Part shown: piece after piece, positions 20,473-29,228 of the stretch | How the letters are laid out: each line of letters starts with the position of its first letter | Numbering within the stretch: the stretch's first letter is position 1 | Assembly: GCF_002287505.1 (NCBI RefSeq) | Contig: NZ_CP019688.1 | Coordinates: forward strand, 2,344,674 to 2,408,673 | DNA: 64,000 nucleotides | From: Corynebacterium glaucum | Lineage (GTDB): Bacteria > Actinomycetota > Actinomycetes > Mycobacteriales > Mycobacteriaceae | Direction of reading: 5' to 3' | Position numbers and translations under genes: made by a program | Notes under the pieces: model-generated | Told to the model about the DNA's origin: nothing | Database searches by the model: none | Seen by the model: the letters and a program-made list of their open reading frames with translations, nothing else

Positions 20473-21235
20473 CGTGATCAGCGGCGTCCAGCAGCACCGG
20501 CGAAGCATTCGCCATCGCCACGCCCATGCCCACCCACGCGAGCATCTCCAGGTCATTCGGCATATCCCCGAACGCCACAATCTCCTCCGGCGCAACCCCG
20601 TACTGCGCCGCCAGCACCGACACCCCGGTCGCCTTGTTCACACCGGGCTGCGAGAACTCGAGCAGCCCCTCATCCATCGAGTACGTCACGTGCGCCTCAT
20701 CCGGATCAACCACCGGCGCGACCAGCTCAAACATCTCCGCAGAAGTCATCGCCGGGCAGCGCACCAGTAGTTTTGCCGCAGGCACAGACACCAGCTCCTG
20801 CACCGTCACCACCCCGAATCGCGAATCCCACGCGTCGCGGTTGTAGCTCGGCGTGATCAGGAAACACTCGTCCTCCGGATCCAGCGCACTCTGCCCCACT
20901 CGCTCCACCCCGTAGCCATGCTCCACGCCGCGCAGCACCCGCTCCACCTCACTGACCACCGACGCCATCGTGTCCGGCGCCAGCTCAAACGCTCGCAGCA
21001 CGGTGTCGCTCCCCGGGTCGTACACCACCGCGCCGTTCGCGCACACGCACGGCGGGGCAAACGGCAGCTGGTCCAGCACCGGCAGCAGCCATCGATGCGG
21101 CCTACCCGTCGCTAAGCCGAAAAAAGCTCCAGCTCGCACAGCCCGCGCAACCACGTCGCGCAGCCGCGGGGTGACGCGACCTTGGGAGTTCAGGAAGGTT
21201 CCATCAATGTCGCTGATGATCAGTTTCGGGGGCAT
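20417..21235 (-). CDS. Cof-type HAD-superfamily phosphatase
   Basis: A 272-residue HAD IIB hydrolase. Motif I is DIDGTFLN (residues 8-15), motif III includes the Lys of NKATGVSVL, motif IV is GDMPNDLEML. Members dephosphorylate sugar phosphates, pyridoxal phosphate or flavin precursors; the substrate here cannot be told from sequence. It starts 5 nt after the plsC stop, and the dispersed 11-mer (21239-21249) spans that junction, including the plsC TAA. Confidence 0.85.
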   Translation of the reverse strand: MPPKLIISDIDGTFLNSQGRVTPRLRDVVARAVRAGAFFGLATGRPHRWLLPVLDQLPFAPPCVCANGAVVYDPGSDTVLRAFELAPDTMASVVSEVERVLRGVEHGYGVERVGQSALDPEDECFLITPSYNRDAWDSRFGVVTVQELVSVPAAKLLVRCPAMTSAEMFELVAPVVDPDEAHVTYSMDEGLLEFSQPGVNKATGVSVLAAQYGVAPEEIVAFGDMPNDLEMLAWVGMGVAMANASPVLLDAADHVTVSNDEDGVTAVLEHWF

Positions 21236-21240
21236 TTCGC

Positions 21241-22083
21241 TTATCGACGCCCCTTCCGACGCGCCTTCTTCGCCTTCTTCTCTTCCCGAGCCGCGCGCTC
21301 AAGGCGGTAGATCTCGTCCGCCTCCTCGACGGTCGGGGCGGTGCCTCCAAGCGCGACCGGCATCCACGCCTCGCCCTCGCCGGAGCCGTGGGCCTCGGCG
21401 TACTCGGCTCGGGTGGTGTCCAGAAGCGCCTGCATGTCGGCTTTCAAGCGCGCGGTATCGGCCTCGGCGTCCCCGGTGAGCTCCACGGGCGCGCCATAGC
21501 GGATGATCACCGGCACGTTGCGGAAGCGTTTCGGCAGGTCCTTCGTCCACAGACGCTGCGAGCCCCAGATGACACACGGGACGAGCGGCGCGTCGGCGGC
21601 GTACGCGATGCGCGCGGCGCCGGTTTTGAAGTTCGCGAGCTCGAAGGAGCGCGAGATCGTCGCCTCCGGGAAGATGCCCACGAGCATGCCGTCTTGAAGC
21701 TCGTGCACGGCAGCGTCGATGGAGGAGCCGCCGCGCTTGCGATCCACCGGCACGTGGCGCATCCTGCGCAAGATCGGACCGAGAAGCTTGACGTCGAAGA
21801 CGCTCTTCTTCGCCATGTAGCGCACGAGGCGCTGCCCGCGCAGGTGCGGTCCGACGGCGGCGAGGATGAAGTCGTAGTAGCCGGTGTGGTTACCGGCGAG
21901 CAGCGCGCCGCCGGTTGCCGGGATGTGCTCGGTGCCGTACACCGTAACGTCGATGTTGGATACGTGCAGAAAACGCCGCGCCATGCGCACCGTGGCCGGG
22001 TAGAGCCCTTCGCGCGATTCGCTCGGGTGGTCCGGGACCGGCTCGAAGTCGTCCGGGACGTGGAAGCCCAGGTAGGTTTTCAC
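21241..22083 (-). CDS. plsC: 1-acyl-sn-glycerol-3-phosphate acyltransferase (PlsC family)
   Basis: A 280-residue membrane-associated acyltransferase of phospholipid synthesis. Motif HTGYYD in [10 protein letters not shown] is the catalytic HX4D, and IFPEATIS corresponds to the FPEG block that binds glycerol-phosphate. The C-terminus is Lys/Arg-rich ([14 protein letters not shown]). The start is GTG 22083, whose last two bases are part of the serS TGA, a translational coupling overlap. The frame extends to 22581 inside serS but that part is a shadow. Confidence 0.88.
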   Translation of the reverse strand: MKTYLGFHVPDDFEPVPDHPSESREGLYPATVRMARRFLHVSNIDVTVYGTEHIPATGGALLAGNHTGYYDFILAAVGPHLRGQRLVRYMAKKSVFDVKLLGPILRRMRHVPVDRKRGGSSIDAAVHELQDGMLVGIFPEATISRSFELANFKTGAARIAYAADAPLVPCVIWGSQRLWTKDLPKRFRNVPVIIRYGAPVELTGDAEADTARLKADMQALLDTTRAEYAEAHGSGEGEAWMPVALGGTAPTVEEADEIYRLERAAREEKKAKKARRKGRR

Positions 22084-23333
22084 GGTGTCAGCACGTCCTT
22101 GCCCACCCACGGACGCAGCGCCTCGGGCACGACGACGGAGCCGTCGGCCTGCTGGTGGTTCTCCAGGATGGCCACCAGCCAGCGCGTGGTGGCCAGGGTG
22201 CCGTTGAGCGTCGCCGCGGTCTGCGTCTTGCCGTCCGCGTCGCGGTAGCGGGTATTCAGGCGGCGCGCCTGGAACGTGGTGCAGTTCGAGGTCGAGGTCA
22301 GCTCGCGGTAGGTGTTCTGAGACGGCACCCACGCCTCGGTGTCGAATTTCCGCGCCGCGGAAGATCCGAGATCGCCGGCCGCGACGTCGATAATGCGATA
22401 CGGCACCTCGACCTGCTCGAGCATTTCGCGCTCGAGGCCGAGCAGCTTTTGGTGCATCTCCTCGGCATCTTCGGGCTTGCAGTAAACGAACATCTCCAGC
22501 TTGTCGAACTGGTGGACACGCAGAATGCCCTTCGTGTCCTTGCCGTAAGAGCCAGCTTCTCGACGGAAGCAGCTCGACCACCCGGCGTAAAGCAGAGGAC
22601 CATCTGAGAGATCGATGATCTCGTCTCGGTGGTAACCGGCAAGCGCCACCTCGGACGTGCCCACGAGGTAGAGCTCATCGCGCTCGAGGTAGTAAATCTC
22701 CTCGTCGTGCTCGTCGAGGAAGCCGGTGCCGGCCATGATCTCCGGGCGCACGAGCACCGGCGGGACGATGACCTTGAATCCTGCTTCACGCGCCTTCTGA
22801 GCTGCGAGCATGAGCATGCCCAGCTGCATCCAGGCCCCGTCGCCGACCAGGTAGTAGAAGCGCGCGCCGCCGACCTTTGCGCCACGGGCCATGTCGATGA
22901 TGCCAAGCGCCTCGCCCAGGTCGAGGTGGTCTTTGACCTCAAAGTCGAATTCGGGAACCTCGCCGACGTGCTCGAGGACCTCGAAGTCCTCCTCGCCGCC
23001 GGCCGGCGCGCCTTGGATCGGGTTCGGGATAGCCACCTGCAGTCGCGCGACCGCTTCAGCGGCTTCAGCCTCGGCGGCTTCGGCTTCCTTGACGCGGTGC
23101 TTCAGCTCGTTCGATCCCTCGAGCAGCGCAGGACGATCCTCGGGTGCCGCCTGGCCGATCTTCTTGCCAAACGCCTTCTGCTCTCCGCGCAGCTCATCAG
23201 CCGTCTGGATGGCGGCACGGCGGGCTTCGTCGGCGGCCAGCAGCTGATCTACCAAGCCCGGGTCTTCGCCTCGGGCGACCTGGGATTGGCGAACGTGGTC
23301 AGGGTTTTCGCGCACACTCTTAAGATCGATCAC
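22080..23333 (-). CDS. serS: Seryl-tRNA synthetase
   Basis: A 417-residue class II aminoacyl-tRNA synthetase. The N-terminal coiled-coil arm (about 30-100) is followed by the catalytic core with motif 2 ([20 protein letters not shown]) and motif 3 near [19 protein letters not shown]. The start [15 protein letters not shown] (GTG 23333, AAGG just upstream) matches the usual SerS N-terminus; GTG codons further upstream in the promoter region were not used. It is divergent from the GntR regulator, whose palindrome lies 36 nt upstream. Confidence 0.95.
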   Translation of the reverse strand: MIDLKSVRENPDHVRQSQVARGEDPGLVDQLLAADEARRAAIQTADELRGEQKAFGKKIGQAAPEDRPALLEGSNELKHRVKEAEAAEAEAAEAVARLQVAIPNPIQGAPAGGEEDFEVLEHVGEVPEFDFEVKDHLDLGEALGIIDMARGAKVGGARFYYLVGDGAWMQLGMLMLAAQKAREAGFKVIVPPVLVRPEIMAGTGFLDEHDEEIYYLERDELYLVGTSEVALAGYHRDEIIDLSDGPLLYAGWSSCFRREAGSYGKDTKGILRVHQFDKLEMFVYCKPEDAEEMHQKLLGLEREMLEQVEVPYRIIDVAAGDLGSSAARKFDTEAWVPSQNTYRELTSTSNCTTFQARRLNTRYRDADGKTQTAATLNGTLATTRWLVAILENHQQADGSVVVPEALRPWVGKDVLTP

Positions 23334-23368
23334 GCCTTGAGACTCTACCGTGTTCACGTTCACCTTTA

Positions 23369-23382
23369 CTGGTAATAACCAG
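23369..23382. promoter_or_regulatory. GntR/HutC-type palindrome and overlapping hairpin in the serS-farR gap
   Basis: CTGGTAATAACCAG (23369-23382) has perfect 5-bp arms around AATA, the usual form of HutC-subfamily GntR operators. It is followed by GCTCCAT-AAA-ATGGAGC (23382-23398), which includes the start codon of the regulator. Binding here would autoregulate the regulator and could affect serS. Confidence 0.6.
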
Positions 23383-23391
23383 CTCCATAAA

Positions 23392-24132
23392 ATGGAGCGC
23401 ATGATCACCGACGGGCCCACCCCGAAGCACGCGCAGCTGCGCCAAATCCTCGAGCGCCGCATCGGAGATGAGCTCAAACCCGGCGACCCCCTGCCGGGCG
23501 AGCGCGCGCTGGAGGACGAGTTCGGGGTTTCGCGGATTACGGTGCGCCGCGCGATTGGGGATCTCGTCGCCGCAGGCAAGCTCAAGCGTGTCCGGGGCAA
23601 GGGCACCTTCGTCGCACCCAGCCAGCTGGTTAGCCGCACCCACCTGGCCAGCCTGTCGGATGAGATGCGGCACCTGAACGTTGCCGCGTCGTCGAGGATC
23701 CTCACGTCAGACATTGCCGTGCCGCCAGAGGAAGTGGCCGAATTCTTCGGCACGGACGCAGAAACGCCACACGTGCGCCTGCGCCGCTTGCGCCTCGGCG
23801 ACAACGAGCCCTACGCCATCGACGACGCCTGGTACAACGCCGACCACGTACCCGACCTGCTCGACCACGACGTCGACCAGTCCGTCTACAACGTGCTGGA
23901 GGAAATATACGAGATTGTGGTCACCGAAGCCGAACAGATCGTCTCCGCCGTCCCAGCCGGCAATACCAACGCCAGCCTCTTGGACACCACCGCGACTACT
24001 CCCCTGTTGCACGTTATCCGCCGCGCAGTGAGCGAGACCTCGGGCGGGGCCACGCCGATCGAGTACTGCACCTCCGTCTACCGCACCGACCGCTACCGCC
24101 TTCGCACCCGCGTCGTCCGAGCGCTCGATTAA
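23392..24132 (+). CDS. farR: GntR-family (HutC subfamily) regulator, FarR-like
   Basis: A 246-residue regulator: winged helix (about 10-75; [24 protein letters not shown]) and UTRA effector domain (about 95-240). The position beside serS matches the corynebacterial FarR locus; FarR is reported as a regulator of amino-acid metabolism. ATG 23392 or ATG 23401 may be used; no Shine-Dalgarno is visible and the first ATG lies in a perfect hairpin. The effector is not deducible. Confidence 0.75.
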   Translation: MERMITDGPTPKHAQLRQILERRIGDELKPGDPLPGERALEDEFGVSRITVRRAIGDLVAAGKLKRVRGKGTFVAPSQLVSRTHLASLSDEMRHLNVAASSRILTSDIAVPPEEVAEFFGTDAETPHVRLRRLRLGDNEPYAIDDAWYNADHVPDLLDHDVDQSVYNVLEEIYEIVVTEAEQIVSAVPAGNTNASLLDTTATTPLLHVIRRAVSETSGGATPIEYCTSVYRTDRYRLRTRVVRALD

Positions 24133-24154
24133 GGGATCAGTCAGCCACGTAGAC

Positions 24155-24160
24155 TACGCT
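24155..24160 (+). promoter_or_regulatory. Putative -10 box (TACGCT), leaderless start
   Basis: TACGCT ends 8 nt before ATG 24169, and no Shine-Dalgarno lies between. Confidence 0.35.
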
Positions 24161-24168
24161 TAAAAGCT

Positions 24169-25203
24169 ATGGCTTCACCAGTTTCACGCACCTTGGCGGG
24201 ACGCGCGTTCACCATCGCGGCCCTCGCCGGCGCTGTGGGCATCGGGTCGTACTCGATGGTCGCGGAAAATGGCACCCGGGAGCAACCGCAGGCGGAATCG
24301 TCGACGACGGCTACCAAGGAGACGTCGATAAGCGAAACTCCGACGACCTTTACCACTGCCGACCAGGGCTCTTGCCTGACCTGGGAGGTGAAGGACGATG
24401 GCTCGATCAGCAACTTCGAGCAGGCCGACTGCGAGGGCCCGCACCGCTTCGAGGTGGCCCTGCGCGAGGACCTGGGCACCTACCCGACTTCCGAGTTCGG
24501 CCCGGACGCGGCGATGCCGAGCCAGACGCGGCAGGCGCAGCTGCGCGAAGAGCTGTGCGGCGCGGCGACCGTGCGCTACCTCGACGGCAAGTACGACCCG
24601 AACGGGCGCTACTCCATCGCGCCGATTCTGCCGCCGGCATCCGCGTGGGAGAAGGGCGACCGCACGATGCTGTGCGGTTTGCAGGAGACCGACCGCAACG
24701 GCGAACTCGTCTTCACCTCGGGATACGTCGCGGATCAGGATCAGGCGCGCGTGTTTGAGACCGGCGAGTGCCTGACCATCGACGCCGCGAACACGCTCAC
24801 ACCAGTCGAGTGCGCCGAGCCGCACCAGCTGGAAATCACAGCGACGGTTGACCTAAAGCCGGTTTTCGCCGACCACACGCCGAATGTGGACGAGCAGGAC
24901 GCGCACCTCGGTGATGTGTGCACCGCGGCCGCGCAGGACTACCTCGGCGGCGAAGAGAACCTGTACCAAATCGGGCTCGACCCGTTCTGGACCACGCAGC
25001 GCACAGAGGCGTGGGAAGGCGGCTCGCGCTCGGTGAACTGCGCGTTGGTCGCCCCGCGTGAAGGTGGGCAGTTCGCGGAGCTCGTTGGCTCAGCAGTCGA
25101 CGGTCGGGAGCATTTGCTTATCGACGGCGCCGCCCCGCCCGAGCAACCCGATCGCCGACCCCTGCGCGAAGCTTCCGAGCAACCGCCCGCCGCAGCGCAG
25201 TAA
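24169..25203 (+). CDS. Membrane-anchored protein with two septum-formation-like domains
   Basis: A 344-residue protein: N-terminal membrane anchor (about 11-31), Ser/Thr-rich linker (35-60), and two repeats of a cysteine-bearing domain (about 65-170 and 195-295), each with the pattern C-x-DCxxPHxxE (QADCEGPHRFEV; PVECAEPHQLEI). This is the PF13845 septum-formation type found in actinobacteria, probably exported and disulfide-bonded. The C-terminus is Pro/Ala-rich. It contains two copies of the dispersed 11-mer (24323, 25116) in opposite orientation. The molecular function is unknown. Confidence 0.7.
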   Translation: MASPVSRTLAGRAFTIAALAGAVGIGSYSMVAENGTREQPQAESSTTATKETSISETPTTFTTADQGSCLTWEVKDDGSISNFEQADCEGPHRFEVALREDLGTYPTSEFGPDAAMPSQTRQAQLREELCGAATVRYLDGKYDPNGRYSIAPILPPASAWEKGDRTMLCGLQETDRNGELVFTSGYVADQDQARVFETGECLTIDAANTLTPVECAEPHQLEITATVDLKPVFADHTPNVDEQDAHLGDVCTAAAQDYLGGEENLYQIGLDPFWTTQRTEAWEGGSRSVNCALVAPREGGQFAELVGSAVDGREHLLIDGAAPPEQPDRRPLREASEQPPAAAQ

Positions 25204-25218
25204 CGGGAGAATGTGCGC

Positions 25219-25572
25219 ATGGCGATGATGCCAGTGACCCAGGCGGAGTTCGAGGAAATGATCAACGACGCCCTGGACACCATCCCCGAGGAGTTCGCGC
25301 GCCACATGACAAACATGGTCGTGCTCGCGCGCGACTTCAACTACGACAACCCGACGCTGCTTGGGCTGTTCGAGGGCGTGCCGCTGCCGGAGAAGCAGGC
25401 GAACCACACGGGATTTTTGCCCGATGCGGTGTTTGTCTACAAAGACGCGCTTGAGGCGATGTGCTCGAATGAAGAGGAGCTGCGCCGCGAGGTGCGCGTG
25501 ACCGTACTGCACGAGGTGGGCCACTACTTCGGGCTCGAGGAGCACGAGCTGCACGAACTCGGCTGGGGGTGA
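25219..25572 (+). CDS. Metallopeptidase family protein (zincin_1, PF06262-like)
   Basis: A 117-residue minimal zincin. HEVGHYFGLEEHEL near the C-terminus carries HEXXH plus a following His, the family hallmark; ARHMTNMVVLARDF is the conserved N-terminal part. ATG 25219 was chosen because GGGAGA lies 8 nt upstream. It follows the septum-formation-like gene by 15 nt, probably in one operon. The substrate is unknown. Confidence 0.85.
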   Translation: MAMMPVTQAEFEEMINDALDTIPEEFARHMTNMVVLARDFNYDNPTLLGLFEGVPLPEKQANHTGFLPDAVFVYKDALEAMCSNEEELRREVRVTVLHEVGHYFGLEEHELHELGWG

Positions 25573-25619
25573 TGCCACCCCAGGTGGTAGTGCCACCATG
25601 GGCGGCACTAGGGAGAGAG

Positions 25620-26231
25620 CTAAGGAAGTGCGTGGTCAGCCCACTTGCGCACGTGCCAGTGGCCGAACTCGCCCTCGGTGTCGAGGACCACGTAGGAGCA
25701 GTTGGGCAGGTAGGAACGCTCGGCATACTCAGGGGTGATTCCCCTGCCGTGGGTGGCGTTCGCCGCAAATGCGCGGATCGCGCCACCGTGCGAGACCACG
25801 ACAGTGGTTCCGCCTTGTTCAACGTAGGGCATGACCGCGCCCGTATAGCGCTCCATGAAGTACGCGAACGTCTCGCCGTCTTCGATGGAGGCCTCCGGCT
25901 CGCGGCGGTAGAATCCGCGGAAGCACTGCAGGTACGCCTCGTGCGCTTCGTGGGAGTTATGCATCTCCCAGCGGCCGGCATCGACTTCTTTGATCCCGGG
26001 CACCGCGGGAATCACGTCGAAGTGCTCGCCGAATGCCAGTGCCGCGGTCTGACGCGCGCGCAGCGCTTCGGAGGAAATCACCCGGTCAACGGTGTAGTTC
26101 GCGAGAATCTCGCGGCCCGCCGCACGCGCCTGCTCCTCCCCGAGTTCGGTGAGCGCCGCGCCCGGCAGCTGCGTGTCCAGCATGCGGTCGACGTTCGAGG
26201 TGGTCTGCCCGTGGCGCATCAAGATCAGCAT
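25620..26231 (-). CDS. Histidine phosphatase (phosphoglycerate mutase-like)
   Basis: A 203-residue branch-1 histidine phosphatase. The catalytic RHG motif is LMRHGQTTSN (residues about 4-13) and the second His is in VVVSHGGAIR. The start MLILMRHGQ overlaps the pheA stop (TGATG) and is preceded by AAGGGGAA, so it is coupled to pheA. The substrate is not clear; glycolytic mutase activity is unlikely for this size and context. Confidence 0.82.
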   Translation of the reverse strand: MLILMRHGQTTSNVDRMLDTQLPGAALTELGEEQARAAGREILANYTVDRVISSEALRARQTAALAFGEHFDVIPAVPGIKEVDAGRWEMHNSHEAHEAYLQCFRGFYRREPEASIEDGETFAYFMERYTGAVMPYVEQGGTTVVVSHGGAIRAFAANATHGRGITPEYAERSYLPNCSYVVLDTEGEFGHWHVRKWADHALP

Positions 26232-27148
26232 CAGCGTTCCCCTTCCGTCTGCGTCTGGCCCTCGCGGGCGGCGCGCACCCAAGCCTCAGCGTCGGCGATG
26301 CGGGTCTGATCCACCGGCGCCAGCGCCCCGGACGCCTTCGGCCAGGAGCCGAGGAATCTAACCCAGCTCGCGCGCAGATACACGCCGCGCATCGCTTCGG
26401 CGACGGGCGCGTCGTCGACGTGGCCGACCAGGTCAACGAAGAAGTTGTACGTGTTCGGCTCCTGGCGCGTCGGGCGCGACTCAATGCGGGACATGTCCAC
26501 CCCGCGGTACGCGAACTCCTGCAGGATTGCCACAAGCGTGCCGGGCTCGTTCGGGGTCTGGAACACGATCGAGGTGCGGTCGTTGCCGGTGCGCGCCGGG
26601 GGCACACGAACCGGCCCGACCAGCACGAAACGGGTGCGCGCGGAATCCATATCCGCTACTCCGCGCGCGTGGATCTCAAGGTCGAAGAGCTCCGCGGCGC
26701 GCTCCGGGGCGGCTGCGACATCGGCCTCACCGTCCGCCACCATCCGCGCGGCGGCCGCGTTCGAGGACGCCGAGACGAACTCCACCCCCGGCAAATGCTC
26801 CGAAATCCAGCCCTTGACCTGCTGGTAGGCCACTGGGTGGGTCGTCAGCGACGAGGCGTCGTCAAGCGAAAAGCCCCTCCGGCTCATGATCGCAAAGGCG
26901 ATGTCCAGCTCCGTCTCCGCGAGAATCTGCACGCCGGCCTCGACGAGCGCGTCGGAGGTCGAGGTCACAGCGCCGTCGACTGAGTTCTCGATCGCCACCA
27001 CCGCGAATTCCGCCTCCCCGGCGCGCACCGCATCGAGCGCGGCCGCTGGCGAATCCACCGGCACGAAGTCCGGGTCGGGCAGGTCGAAGCGGCGCGCGGC
27101 GGCTTCGGTGAACGTGCCGGCAGGTCCGAGGTACGCGATGCGTGTCAC
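26231..27148 (-). CDS. pheA: Prephenate dehydratase
   Basis: A 305-residue enzyme converting prephenate to phenylpyruvate in phenylalanine synthesis. Catalytic PDT domain (1-185): start MTRIAYLGPAGTFTEAAA, ENSVDGAVTST, and the catalytic TRF in DSARTRFVLVG. ACT regulatory domain (about 195-275) with the Phe-binding ESRP motif (RIESRPTRQEPNTYNFFVD). No chorismate mutase domain. The C-terminal 30 residues are an ordinary extension. Confidence 0.95.
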   Translation of the reverse strand: MTRIAYLGPAGTFTEAAARRFDLPDPDFVPVDSPAAALDAVRAGEAEFAVVAIENSVDGAVTSTSDALVEAGVQILAETELDIAFAIMSRRGFSLDDASSLTTHPVAYQQVKGWISEHLPGVEFVSASSNAAAARMVADGEADVAAAPERAAELFDLEIHARGVADMDSARTRFVLVGPVRVPPARTGNDRTSIVFQTPNEPGTLVAILQEFAYRGVDMSRIESRPTRQEPNTYNFFVDLVGHVDDAPVAEAMRGVYLRASWVRFLGSWPKASGALAPVDQTRIADAEAWVRAAREGQTQTEGER

Positions 27149-27153
27149 GGCGC

Positions 27154-27159
27154 TAAAGT
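27154..27159 (+). promoter_or_regulatory. Putative -10 box (TAAAGT), leaderless start
   Basis: TAAAGT ends 6 nt before ATG 27166 with no room for a ribosome site. Confidence 0.4.
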
Positions 27160-27165
27160 TACCGC

Positions 27166-27864
27166 ATGCGCAGGCGCTTGGGACTCGAAGTCGTGCTGGT
27201 CCTTGTGATCACTTTCGGCACCTCAGGCCTGCGCGCGGCGTTGCGCTTGGTGGACTCGTTGCTCACCGCGCCGCTCAATGAGCAAAAGACAGTGCTTGTC
27301 GACGCCCAGTCCAGCGTCTCCTGGCTCGACCTCGCGCTCCAACTCACATCCGCCTTTGTGTTGGTGGGTTGGGGCGGCCTGGCCTGGTATCTGCTGGGAG
27401 AGCGTTGGCGCTGGCCAACGTGGCGCGATCTGGGACGCGGTGCCGGGTTCGCCGCGTTGATAGGGTTGCCCGGGCTGGCGCTGTATGTTTCGGCGGTGCA
27501 CCTGGGGTTGAGCAAGGTCGTAGTGCCGGCTACGGATGCGGTGCAGATTCCGACGTCGCTGCTGTGGGCGTTTGCGAACGGCTTCGGCGAGGAAGTCGTG
27601 GTGGTGATGTACCTGCTCACGCGCCTCGGCCAATTGGGGTGGAAGCCGTGGCAGGCGATCGCGGCTTCGGCGGCGCTGCGCGGCTCCTACCACCTGTACC
27701 AGGGCTTCTCCGCAGGGTTTGGCAACCTGGTCATGGGCGTGGTGTTCGCGTGGTACTTCCACAAGACGGGGCGGGTCTGGCCGCTGGTGCTCGCGCACTT
27801 TCTTATCGACGCCGTTGCGTTTGTCGCCTACCCGCTACTTGATTTGTCCTGGCTTGGAATTTAG
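27166..27864 (+). CDS. CPBP-family intramembrane metalloprotease
   Basis: A 232-residue protein with about seven membrane helices. The Abi/CPBP motifs are GFGEEVVVVMY (motif 1, EE pair, but without the usual Arg four residues later), RGSYHLYQGF (motif 2, His) and LAHFLIDAVAF (motif 3, HxxxD). Members are type II CAAX-like proteases. The gene is divergent from pheA and followed within 18 nt by the LCP gene. The dispersed 11-mer occurs near the end with one mismatch (27801). Confidence 0.82.
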   Translation: MRRRLGLEVVLVLVITFGTSGLRAALRLVDSLLTAPLNEQKTVLVDAQSSVSWLDLALQLTSAFVLVGWGGLAWYLLGERWRWPTWRDLGRGAGFAALIGLPGLALYVSAVHLGLSKVVVPATDAVQIPTSLLWAFANGFGEEVVVVMYLLTRLGQLGWKPWQAIAASAALRGSYHLYQGFSAGFGNLVMGVVFAWYFHKTGRVWPLVLAHFLIDAVAFVAYPLLDLSWLGI

Positions 27865-27869
27865 GGGTC

Positions 27870-27875
27870 TACACT
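27870..27875 (+). promoter_or_regulatory. Putative -10 box (TACACT), leaderless start
   Basis: TACACT ends 6 nt before ATG 27882, immediately after the preceding stop codon. The lack of a Shine-Dalgarno suggests a leaderless mRNA. Confidence 0.45.
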
Positions 27876-27881
27876 GTCCCC

Positions 27882-29228
27882 ATGTCAACGACCGGACATT
27901 CACCCCACTCCAACGACCCCCGGGACAACCTTGGCGACTACGTGCTGGGGAAAGACGGTCGTCCAATCGTGGACCGGTACGGGCGTCCGGTGCGTCGTCG
28001 CGAAGCAAGCGCCAAACAGCCTGAGCGCCCCCGCGGCGAGTATGAACCGCGGCGCACGCCGCACCAGCAGCGCCAGGAGCAGCAACGGCAAGCGGCCCGA
28101 GAACAGACGCGGGTCGTGCCGCAGCAGGAAGCGCGGCCGCGCCCGCGGCAGCAGATGCCGAGCCCGGCCACGCAGCAGCGGCCTGTGCAGCAACGGGTGC
28201 GCGCCCAACAGCGCCAAGTGCAGCACTCCCCGCACGTGTACGACGCCTATCACGACGAGCCTGCCGTGGACGTGCCGATGCACGTCGAAAGTGGTGGGCG
28301 CTCGCAGGTGTCGAGGCGTTCAAGGAGGCGTCGAAAAGCAAAAGCTCCTGGGTGCTTTGCGATCCTTGCCACCCTCCTGGTCCTGACCTTGGTGGGGGGC
28401 TTGTTGCTGGATGCCCGCATGTCCCGCATCCAGGCGATGCCGGCGGACCGGGTGGCGAATACTTCGGGGACGAACTGGCTGCTGGTGGGTTCGGATTCTC
28501 GGACCGGCCTGACTGAGAACGATGTGGAGCGGCTGGGAACGGGCGGCGACATCGGCTCGACGCGCACGGACACCGTAATGCTGCTGCACATTCCGCGCTC
28601 GGGGAAGGCGACGTTGGTGTCGCTGCCGCGTGACAGCTACGTGGAGATCCCGGGGTACGGCTACGACAAGCTCAATGCCGCGTTTGCGTATGGTGGCGCG
28701 CCGCTGCTGGTGAACACGGTGGAGCAAGCGACGGGGTTGCGGGTGCACCGCTACGCGGAGATTGGCATGGGCGGCCTGGCGAACGTGGTGGACGCAGTCG
28801 GCGGCGTGGAAATCTGCGTGGCCGAGCCGATTGACGACCCGCTGGCCAACATCAACCTCCAGCCCGGCTGTCAGAACATGGATGGCGCAACCGGCCTGGG
28901 CTACGTGCGTACGCGTGCGACGGCGCAGGGCGATCTCGATCGCGTGGCCCGCCAGCGCGAGTTCCTCGGCGCGCTGATGAGCAAGGTCATGTCGCCGGGC
29001 GTGCTGCTCAACCCGTTCCGCCTGATCCCGCTTGCGTGGACGGTGCCGTCGATGTTCGTGGTGAACCAGGGCGACCACATCTGGAACCTCGCGCGCATCC
29101 CGCTGGCCATGCGCGGCGGCCTGGAGACGGAGACCATTCCGCTCGGCGGGTTCATGGACACCGAAGTGGGCAACGTGGTGCTCTGGGACGAGGCCGCGGC
29201 CGCCGAGCTGTTCAACTCACTGCGCTAA
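27882..29228 (+). CDS. lcpB: LytR-CpsA-Psr family protein (LcpB-like cell wall ligase)
   Basis: A 448-residue type II membrane protein. A long cytoplasmic N-terminus rich in Gln, Arg and Pro (1-150) precedes one membrane helix (about 157-177) and the LCP domain (about 195-445). Key residues: Asp205/Arg207 (GSDSRTG), RTDT, SLPRDSYV and the Arg cluster VRTRATAQGDLDRVARQRE. LCP enzymes join arabinogalactan to peptidoglycan. The C-terminal LytR_C domain is absent, and the pheA-linked position fits the second corynebacterial paralogue (LcpB). The end of the gene (29041-29182) was copied into the pseudogene at 31.7 kb. Confidence 0.88.
   Translation: MSTTGHSPHSNDPRDNLGDYVLGKDGRPIVDRYGRPVRRREASAKQPERPRGEYEPRRTPHQQRQEQQRQAAREQTRVVPQQEARPRPRQQMPSPATQQRPVQQRVRAQQRQVQHSPHVYDAYHDEPAVDVPMHVESGGRSQVSRRSRRRRKAKAPGCFAILATLLVLTLVGGLLLDARMSRIQAMPADRVANTSGTNWLLVGSDSRTGLTENDVERLGTGGDIGSTRTDTVMLLHIPRSGKATLVSLPRDSYVEIPGYGYDKLNAAFAYGGAPLLVNTVEQATGLRVHRYAEIGMGGLANVVDAVGGVEICVAEPIDDPLANINLQPGCQNMDGATGLGYVRTRATAQGDLDRVARQREFLGALMSKVMSPGVLLNPFRLIPLAWTVPSMFVVNQGDHIWNLARIPLAMRGGLETETIPLGGFMDTEVGNVVLWDEAAAAELFNSLR

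Noticed and set aside
21241..22581. Extended N-terminus of PlsC inside serS
   Set aside because: The added residues lie in antisense-free but out-of-frame serS sequence and do not resemble acyltransferases; GTG 22083 gives a complete enzyme coupled to the serS stop.
25573..25619. Imperfect hairpin between the zincin-like and phosphatase genes
   Set aside because: AGTGCCACC and GGCGGCACT pair with one mismatch, but there is no T-run; convergent genes make a terminator plausible, the evidence is too weak to call it.
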